A stretch of 6,602 nt of DNA from Fibrobacter sp. UBA1313 (lineage in GTDB: Bacteria; Fibrobacterota; Fibrobacteria; Fibrobacterales; Fibrobacteraceae), in the NCBI GenBank assembly GCA_002307115.1, contig DBTP01000008.1:1-6602 (forward strand), given 5' to 3'. Under the pieces are notes generated by a model. That model was not told where the DNA came from and made no database searches. It was given only the letters and a program-made list of their open reading frames with translations. The translations under genes were made by a program, and so were the position numbers. Within the stretch, counting starts at the first letter, position 1. Each line of letters begins with the position of its first letter. This document shows positions 1 through 4,234 of this stretch, piece after piece.

Positions 1-71
1 GTTTAGGTCTTGGAATCGGTGCCGCCGTGGGAATCGCCATTGGAGCCACCGTCATGCATTTTGTGGGTTAG
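1..71 (+). CDS. C-terminal end of an unidentified gene with a glycine-rich hydrophobic tail (5' truncated)
   Basis: An open frame enters from the window edge, is read from position 3 and ends at TAG 69-71. The 22 visible residues run LGLGIGAAVGIAIGATVMHF and then VG. Glycine or alanine falls every few residues, as in a glycine-zipper membrane helix, so the protein probably ends in a transmembrane or membrane-inserting segment. The stop lies only 5 nt before the ATG of the CvpA-family gene, which suggests the same operon. Such helices occur in many small envelope proteins, for example AtpZ/AtpI-like or glycine-zipper proteins, and the fragment is too short to choose. The frame could also be chance, although its tight spacing to the next gene argues for a real gene. 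Confidence 0.5.
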   Translation, partial: LGLGIGAAVGIAIGATVMHFVG

Positions 72-76
72 CTGCG

Positions 77-790
77 ATGAACTGGATTGACATTTTCTGT
101 CTTATTTTTCTCGTCTTGTTTTTTTGTCTGGGATTGTGGTCTGGACTATTGAAGAGCCTTTTTCGCATAGCGGCCTGGGCGGGAGGCGCAGTCGGGGCCT
201 ATTTTGCGTACGATTGGTTTGGAACTTTTATTCACGCCAACATCCAGGTAGAAAACGTAACGCTAAAAGTTTTCTGTTTTATTCTCGGATTTCTCATTCC
301 TTTTTTGTTGTTGCTTCTTTTAGGGAGGCTTCTCACCTACTGGATAAAATCGACATCGCTTGGCACGGCAAACCGTTTGTTGGGGGGCGTTCTGGGTATT
401 TTAAAAGCGACAATTCTCTGTCTGCTTCTCCTGACACTTCTGCATCTTTTGCCCCTCAGCGGTGATCTCAAAAAAATGCGGAACGAGGCGGTTGCGTACG
501 ATGCTTACCGTTCGCTCTTAAAGCTTGCCAATTATGAATCCGATGCCGATAGACTTCACGATTCTATAGTAGACAAAGTGAAAAATACCGCTCAAAAAGC
601 CACGGATAGCGCCCTCCAGCAAACGCAGAAAGCAACGGACAATGCGCTCAAAAAAGCGGAACAGAATGCATTGGAGGCCAAAGAAAACGTGGTGGAATCC
701 GTTTCCGAGAAAGCGCACGATCTTGAAAAAAATGGCAAAAAGACGCTGAGTCAAATCCCTGAAAAAGTATTCCCGGAAAACAAAAAATAA
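77..790 (+). CDS. cvpA: CvpA family inner-membrane protein with a long charged C-terminal helix
   Basis: This 237-aa protein has about four predicted membrane helices (residues ~4-22, 30-48, 62-85 and 103-127). Family hallmarks are the N-terminal NWIDIF start, the GLWSGLLKSLFR segment after helix 1 and the NRLLGGVLGILK stretch entering the last helix. CvpA proteins are small inner-membrane proteins. They were first linked to colicin V production in E. coli and later to envelope and bile-salt tolerance, and their biochemical role is unsettled. Typical members are about 160-180 aa. The extra length here is a hydrophilic, Ala/Lys/Glu-rich tail (residues ~165-222) with an 11-residue repeat, QKATDSALQQT at 173-183 and QKATDNALKKA at 184-194. 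It probably forms a long amphipathic helix or coiled coil. No clear Shine-Dalgarno precedes the ATG, but the upstream stop is 5 nt away, so translational coupling is likely. The family call is firm; the function is not. Confidence 0.88.
   Translation: MNWIDIFCLIFLVLFFCLGLWSGLLKSLFRIAAWAGGAVGAYFAYDWFGTFIHANIQVENVTLKVFCFILGFLIPFLLLLLLGRLLTYWIKSTSLGTANRLLGGVLGILKATILCLLLLTLLHLLPLSGDLKKMRNEAVAYDAYRSLLKLANYESDADRLHDSIVDKVKNTAQKATDSALQQTQKATDNALKKAEQNALEAKENVVESVSEKAHDLEKNGKKTLSQIPEKVFPENKK
593..658 (+). repeat. Two tandem 33-bp units encoding an 11-residue repeat in the CvpA tail
   Basis: Codons 173-183 and 184-194 encode QKATDSALQQT and QKATDNALKKA, which match at seven of 11 positions. The DNA has diverged at synonymous sites (caa/cag, gcc/gca, gat/gac), so this is an old duplication or is held by selection on the helix. 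Eleven-residue periodicity suits right-handed coiled coils or LEA-like amphipathic helices. The pattern fades into Ala/Glu/Lys-rich sequence out to residue ~222. Confidence 0.6.
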
Positions 791-817
791 GGGCGGGGCC
801 CAATCATAACCCCGTTC
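782..817 (-). terminator. Probable rho-independent terminator of the FISUMP lipoprotein gene
   Basis: Read on the minus strand, downstream of the TGA at 846-844, a CGGGG/CCCCG stem (814-810 with 798-794) closes an 11-nt loop. Three C residues follow, then TTATTTTTTG (790-781). The T-tract is the reverse complement of the last codons and stop of cvpA, so the terminator uses coding DNA of the convergent gene. On the plus strand the stem can extend to eight pairs through two G-U wobbles but has no T-tract after it. The A-C mismatches outside the core on the minus strand lower confidence. Confidence 0.45.
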
Positions 818-843
818 GTTCTGGCCTTGTGGCTGGCTCACAC

Positions 844-1782
844 TCAGTCCTTTACACACCTGATAGAACGCGCGGTGCCTTTATTGCCCTCGCTGTTGTC
901 GTTCAAGTCGGTGTCGTTGTAGTACAGGTACCACTCACCAACCCAGTACGCATTGTAGTATTCAGTGGCACTCCAAAAGCACGCGGTGATGACCGCATTG
1001 CCGAAGCTTCCATCGCGCCTCCTGCCACCAGCGGGAAGGCCCGAAAAGCCAAATTTATCCGTACCTGTTGGAGTGTCAGTATCATACTCCCAACCCGCAG
1101 TTGATTTAAGACTGATGCCAACACCTTCATCACCATTATTTGCATCTACATAACCGCGAAGCGTCTGCCATTCGGCACTCGTAGGAATATGCCACCCGAC
1201 AGGGCACACACCCTGATGCGGAGTGGAGACGACCGCACTCGCCGATGCCGACAGATAAGAACTCGCGATGTTCATCGCCCCCGTCCACGTGTAGAGCCGA
1301 CCGTATTTAACACAGCTATCCACACTATTTTCGTAGCACCAACTAGAATCCACTGCGTAGTTCAGGTTCTCCGCCATCCATGTCTGTGTCCCAATCACGA
1401 CCGTCTTGTACGTCTTACTATCACGACAATCCGTGACCATGTTTACTCCGTAAGTGTTCGTGCATTCCACCACAGACGAGGAACTCACGACACTCGATGA
1501 ACTCTGCACCACGGACGAGGAACTCTCAACACTGGATGAACTCTGCACCGCAGACGAGGTACTCGCGACACTCGATGAACTTTTTACTGTGGACGACGAA
1601 CTCGCGACACTCGATGAACTTTCCACCACAGACGATGAACTTTTCACTGTAGAAGAGGAAGAATTGTCGTCCGCAGGGTCTGAGCCAGAGGATGAATCCC
1701 CGCCACAAGCCGCTAAAAGCAACGCACCCACGAGAAAGATGCCCCACATACCCAGTAACGTCATCCGCTGTTTCTGTTTCAT
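844..1782 (-). CDS. FISUMP-domain lipoprotein with a poly-serine linker
   Basis: This is a 312-aa secreted lipoprotein. The ATG at 1782 is preferred over an in-frame ATG at 1803 because AAAGGA lies 8 nt upstream and the signal peptide then has normal length. The signal peptide (MKQKQRM, a hydrophobic stretch, then LLAAC) puts the lipidated cysteine at residue 26. Residues ~41-105 form a low-complexity linker of SSSSVVE, SSSSTVK and SSSSVA-like blocks. Residues ~107-312 are a FISUMP domain, seen in TYKTVVIGTQTWMAENLNY (124-142), CPVGWHIPTSAEWQTL (193-208), GLPAGGRRRDGSF (248-260), FWSATE (269-274) and the terminal SIRCVKD. Seven cysteines (107, 119, 149, 157, 193, 268, 309) lie in or at the edge of the domain, so disulfides are plausible in the oxidising envelope. 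Fibrobacter genomes carry many FISUMP paralogues of unknown molecular role, generally thought to be surface exposed. The +D/S residues after Cys26 (GGDSSS) do not settle inner or outer membrane sorting. The domain call is firm; the function is unknown. Confidence 0.9.
   Translation of the reverse strand: MKQKQRMTLLGMWGIFLVGALLLAACGGDSSSGSDPADDNSSSSTVKSSSSVVESSSSVASSSSTVKSSSSVASTSSAVQSSSSVESSSSVVQSSSSVVSSSSVVECTNTYGVNMVTDCRDSKTYKTVVIGTQTWMAENLNYAVDSSWCYENSVDSCVKYGRLYTWTGAMNIASSYLSASASAVVSTPHQGVCPVGWHIPTSAEWQTLRGYVDANNGDEGVGISLKSTAGWEYDTDTPTGTDKFGFSGLPAGGRRRDGSFGNAVITACFWSATEYYNAYWVGEWYLYYNDTDLNDNSEGNKGTARSIRCVKD
1463..1660 (-). repeat. Serine-linker repeat array with a 39-bp period
   Basis: Four consecutive 39-bp units are visible at 1492-1530, 1531-1569, 1570-1608 and 1609-1647 (the last the most diverged), with a half unit before them (1463-1491). 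On the plus strand each opens with a copy of actcgatgaact, or actggatgaact in the second unit, and carries a gacga-type block mid-unit. Each unit encodes 13 residues as a 6- plus a 7-residue block such as SSSSVA-STSSAVQ. The two serine blocks of a unit use different codon sets (AGT TCA TCG AGT against AGT TCC TCG TC-), which is why the DNA period is 39 bp, not about 20. All units are multiples of three, so copy-number change would alter linker length without a frameshift. Confidence 0.85.
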
Positions 1783-1881
1783 TAATGCATTCCTTTGAAC
1801 CATTCATTCTGCTGCAACTATCACTCCCTGCAATAATAATTATTTTATCTGAACATTGCTTAAGCTTGACTGCGTCCTATT
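1783..1881 (-). promoter_or_regulatory. 99-bp leader of the FISUMP lipoprotein gene with ribosome site and a weak promoter candidate
   Basis: The region is AT-rich in its middle. On the minus strand a Shine-Dalgarno AAAGGA (1796-1791) sits 8 nt before the ATG at 1782 and decides the start. Further upstream TAAAAT (1847-1842) could be a -10 box, with TCAAGC (1869-1864) 16 bp before it as a poor -35. A perfect 10-bp palindrome, aataattatt (1835-1844), overlaps the candidate -10. No convincing terminator for the upstream mtaD gene was found here, so the lipoprotein gene may also receive read-through transcripts. The ribosome site is well supported; the promoter is tentative. Confidence 0.35.
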
Positions 1882-3135
1882 CTATAAGCGAAGCAAGCGG
1901 GCGACTGTTTCTTTTGCGTGCGCAATGATTTCTTCTTCCCCTTCGACATATCCATTTTGCATGAGTATTTTACCGTTGCAAATGACAGTAGCAATGGCGC
2001 GGCTGTCGGCACTGTAAACCCAGTTGGAAATCAAATTGTAATTCGGCACAAAGCGTTCGTTATTAAGGTCGAGGAGAATGGCGTCCGCGAGCTTGCCTTC
2101 GGCGATGACACCGGCATCAATGCCATAGGCTTGGGCTCCGTTGACGGTGGCCATGTCAAAGATGGAAGCTGCCGGAAGAAGTTCAGGATCTTGATAAGCG
2201 ACCTTCGCAAGCAAAGTCGCAAACTTCATACTCTCGCGCATGTCCAGGTTATTATTGGAAGCCGCGCCATCGGTACCGAGAGCGATTTTAACGCCCGCAC
2301 GAAGCATGCCGGGCATGGGAAAAATACCACTCGAAAGTTTCATGTTAGAAGCCGGATTGTGCACCACCGTCACATTTTTTTCCCGGAGTAAAGCGATGTC
2401 TTCGGCGGAAACATGAATCGCATGGGCCGCAATCACCCGCGGTGAAAGGACTCCCAGAGATTCAAGATAGCGGACAGGAGACTTCCCCTGAGTGGAAGTC
2501 AAACTCCGCGTTTCTTCCCCTTCCGTTTCCGCCAAATGAATATGGAATTTGAGATCCAGTTCCTCGGCAATGTCCGCGCATTCCCGAAGCAGTTTTTCGC
2601 CCACCGTATAAATCGCATGGGGCATCACCGCAAGCTGCACCCGATCCGAATAATCCTTGTAATGATCGCGCAGAAATTTAAAATTCGGGGCCGCGTCGTT
2701 CGCAAGCACTTCGGCAAAAGTCACGCCAATGGCCGCGCGCACTCCCATTTCTTCGACAGGCTTAATCGAAGCTTCCCTGAACCAGTACATGTCGGAAAAA
2801 AATACCGTGCCCGATTTGATCATTTCCAGAATGGCAAGACGGGTCCCCGCCTCAATTGCCTCCGCATCCAATTTCCCTTCCAGAGGCCAGATGTATTCCG
2901 AGAGCCACCGCATCAAAGGCATATCGTCCGCATAACCGCGGAAAAGAGTCATCGCCGCGTGGGTATGCGCGTTGTAAAACGGGGGAAGGATAGCCTTGTC
3001 TTTGCAAGAGATCACCGTAGCACCGAGCGGAGGTTCAATCGATTCCGCAATCTTTTTGAATCGGTTATTTTCAATGAGAATATCCACCACTTTGCCTTGG
3101 TGCAAAACGGATTTCAGTAAAATGCATTGATTCAT
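1882..3135 (-). CDS. mtaD: 5'-methylthioadenosine / S-adenosylhomocysteine deaminase (amidohydrolase superfamily)
   Basis: This 417-aa cytosolic zinc hydrolase belongs to the MtaD / TRZ-ATZ branch of the amidohydrolases, at normal family length. Family enzymes convert methylthioadenosine to methylthioinosine, or SAH to S-inosylhomocysteine, releasing ammonia. The active-site motifs are all present: NAHTHAAM with the metal pair H57/H59, MPHAIYT around H173, HIHLAETEGE with metal ligand H200 and probable general acid/base E203, AHAIH (238-241), HNPASNMKL (259-267), and GTDGAASNNNLDM with metal-binding D289. The DDMPLMRWL and W..LE segment (70-85) is also typical of this subgroup. The gene overlaps the M50B-like gene by 4 nt (ATGA), with AGAGG 6 nt before its ATG, so it is coupled within the three-gene unit. 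Related deaminases acting on other purines or s-triazines cannot be excluded from sequence alone, but the motif set favours MTA/SAH. The class is secure; exact substrate preference is inferred. Confidence 0.85.
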   Translation of the reverse strand: MNQCILLKSVLHQGKVVDILIENNRFKKIAESIEPPLGATVISCKDKAILPPFYNAHTHAAMTLFRGYADDMPLMRWLSEYIWPLEGKLDAEAIEAGTRLAILEMIKSGTVFFSDMYWFREASIKPVEEMGVRAAIGVTFAEVLANDAAPNFKFLRDHYKDYSDRVQLAVMPHAIYTVGEKLLRECADIAEELDLKFHIHLAETEGEETRSLTSTQGKSPVRYLESLGVLSPRVIAAHAIHVSAEDIALLREKNVTVVHNPASNMKLSSGIFPMPGMLRAGVKIALGTDGAASNNNLDMRESMKFATLLAKVAYQDPELLPAASIFDMATVNGAQAYGIDAGVIAEGKLADAILLDLNNERFVPNYNLISNWVYSADSRAIATVICNGKILMQNGYVEGEEEIIAHAKETVARLLRL

Positions 3136-3791
3136 AAAGCGCCTCTGCTCTTGTTCCAGATATCCCAGATTTCAAAAATACCACTTTTCAGAAATTCCCA
3201 ACCCGCCGCAAATCCGAGTGCCGCAGAAATCACTACCCACGAAATTAGCACCACATTCATAAACAAAATCACCGCATAGGAAAAGAGAACCCCATACCGT
3301 TGCAAATCGGTTTGGTACGGGCGCGCCTCCTTAAAAAATGAATGCAAATGGAATAGCACAAAAAATCCAACAAAGCCCTCAATCACAGGGTACGCCGAAG
3401 GGAGTGCAAAAAGTTTTACCGAAAGTGCGATTAAAGCAAACAGAGGAACACTATAAGGAGCAAGGCAAATCAGGGGATTCGCCCGGCCATAAAATTCCAC
3501 ATCGCCACCTTCTTCTGCATGCGCATTAAAAGAACGGATGCGGTTCAAAAAAAGAACATTAAAAACAGCATGATTGAGTTCGTGGCAAAAAGTATGGGCA
3601 AAGCCAATACTCCGATGAAACACGCGCAACAATAGCAGAAAGCCGAAATAGCAAACGCTGCCGAGCCCCACATAAACAAAAAACTTCGCCTCTGAGAGCA
3701 AAGTTCCAAGTCCTTTCCACAACGCCACGCTATAGCCTACGGAAAGCGCCATAAGGAGGAGTGTTAAAGGCAACAAAAGTAAAAAACGCAT
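3132..3791 (-). CDS. M50B-like integral membrane metalloprotease
   Basis: This 219-aa protein has about five hydrophobic segments (residues ~4-26, 36-58, 106-127, 131-152 and 167-194). A zinc-protease HExxH signature is present as HELNH at 70-74 (ligands H70 and H74, catalytic E71), in a helix after the second membrane segment. Later features fit the M50B-like architecture: a Pro-rich NPLICLAPYSVPL stretch (105-117), and H148/H150 followed by QTDLQRYG, where D162 is a plausible third zinc ligand. M50 enzymes cleave substrates within or near the membrane; many M50B-like members have no known substrate. Translation probably depends on the preceding gene: the start overlaps its stop as TAATG and no clear Shine-Dalgarno is visible. 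The gene sits between a small lipoprotein and mtaD, with overlaps on both sides. The HExxH motif is seen directly; M50B membership and proteolytic activity are inferred, and a non-proteolytic membrane protein is possible. Confidence 0.7.
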   Translation of the reverse strand: MRFLLLLPLTLLLMALSVGYSVALWKGLGTLLSEAKFFVYVGLGSVCYFGFLLLLRVFHRSIGFAHTFCHELNHAVFNVLFLNRIRSFNAHAEEGGDVEFYGRANPLICLAPYSVPLFALIALSVKLFALPSAYPVIEGFVGFFVLFHLHSFFKEARPYQTDLQRYGVLFSYAVILFMNVVLISWVVISAALGFAAGWEFLKSGIFEIWDIWNKSRGAL

Positions 3792-3997
3792 TAGCGCGCC
3801 ATGTCTAGATTTTTCAAATCTTCCTGAAGCTTCTGATCCGCCGCTTTAAGGCTATCCAGGCGCTTTTCCACTTTTTTGATTTGGCCCTGGTACATTTCAA
3901 CTTGGTGTTGTTTCTTTTCAATCTGAGCTTCTGTTTCCGGGTCCGAACAGGCTACGAACAGAAAACAAGAAGTAAGAAGGAGGAATACATATTTCAT
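3791..3997 (-). CDS. Small coiled-coil lipoprotein
   Basis: This 68-aa protein is of unknown function. The ATG at 3997 is chosen over one at 4012 because AGAGG (4009-4005) lies 7 nt upstream and the signal peptide then begins MKYVFLLL. The lipobox FVAC places the lipid-modified cysteine at residue 17; phenylalanine at -3 is less usual than leucine but tolerated. The mature part is about 50 residues, highly charged, with heptad-like hydrophobic spacing from ~25 to 64 (for example VEMYQGQIKKVEKRLDSLK), so it probably forms one long helix or coiled-coil oligomer. Its general shape recalls Lpp-like lipoproteins, but no homology is claimed. It is the first gene of the minus-strand unit and its stop TAA shares a base with the ATG of the M50B-like gene, suggesting related envelope roles or fixed stoichiometry. 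Confidence 0.75.
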   Translation of the reverse strand: MKYVFLLLTSCFLFVACSDPETEAQIEKKQHQVEMYQGQIKKVEKRLDSLKAADQKLQEDLKNLDMAR

Positions 3998-4234
3998 GGA
4001 AAAGCCTCTCATTTTTGAAGAGATCAGGTTCTGCCAATTTATCTAAAAAGGCTCAGGGGAAAAGATCACAATTCGCCCATCTCTAAGAATTCATTTACGG
4101 AAAAATCACCAATACCAGCCGATTCTCATTCCTGTAGTTGCTCGGTCTCGTTCAATTTGTCCTTCGCAAAGCAATTTTTTGAGATGCCCTTAAAATATAG
4201 TATCTTTAAGGTTCTTAAAAGGCTTCATTATCCC
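3998..4234. promoter_or_regulatory. Divergent intergenic region driving the lipoprotein operon and the U32 gene
   Basis: These 237 bp separate two divergent transcription units and must hold at least two promoters unless one gene is read from elsewhere. Towards the lipoprotein, the only clear element is the ribosome site AGAGG at 4009-4005; TTGTGA (4071-4066) and the AT-rich stretch around 4040-4049 are possible promoter parts at poor spacing. Towards the U32 gene, TTGAGA (4179-4184), a 16-bp gap and TATCTT (4201-4206) form a fair sigma-70-like candidate, with TATAGT (4196-4201) as a rival -10. No tRNA, small RNA or known riboswitch structure was recognised. Confidence 0.4.
4189..4219 (+). 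promoter_or_regulatory. Alternating cttaaa / tttaag half-sites near the U32 promoter
   Basis: Three copies of one hexamer occur in alternating orientation: cttaaa (4189-4194), tttaag (4205-4210) and cttaaa (4214-4219). The last two form a perfect inverted repeat with a 3-bp spacer just ahead of the ribosome site. The first pair brackets the candidate -10 box. They could be an operator for a dimeric repressor or a small leader hairpin. The hexamer is AT-rich and simple, so chance is a real alternative. Confidence 0.25.

Noticed and set aside
1463..1660. Tandem repeats considered as a CRISPR array
   Set aside because: Units are contiguous with no unique spacers, keep the reading frame and encode a serine linker, so they are coding tandem repeats.
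1454..1798. Plus-strand open frame encoding a repetitive TLDEL / TDEEL protein
   Set aside because: The repeats are the reverse complement of the serine linker in the FISUMP lipoprotein, whose signal peptide and domain are convincing. The acidic repeat is a shadow.
1918..2391. Plus-strand open frame of 157 codons opposite the 3' half of mtaD
   Set aside because: It is antisense to the conserved D289 and HNPASN region of the deaminase, with no independent start signal.
2536..3120. Plus-strand open frame of 194 codons opposite mtaD
   Set aside because: It is antisense to conserved deaminase active-site coding sequence, is rich in Arg and His as shadow frames often are, and matches no family.
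3998..4234. SAM- or SAH-type riboswitch upstream of the operon containing mtaD
   Set aside because: I could find no conserved core motif or supporting helices for these riboswitch classes, and the first gene of the unit is a lipoprotein, not a sulfur-metabolism gene.
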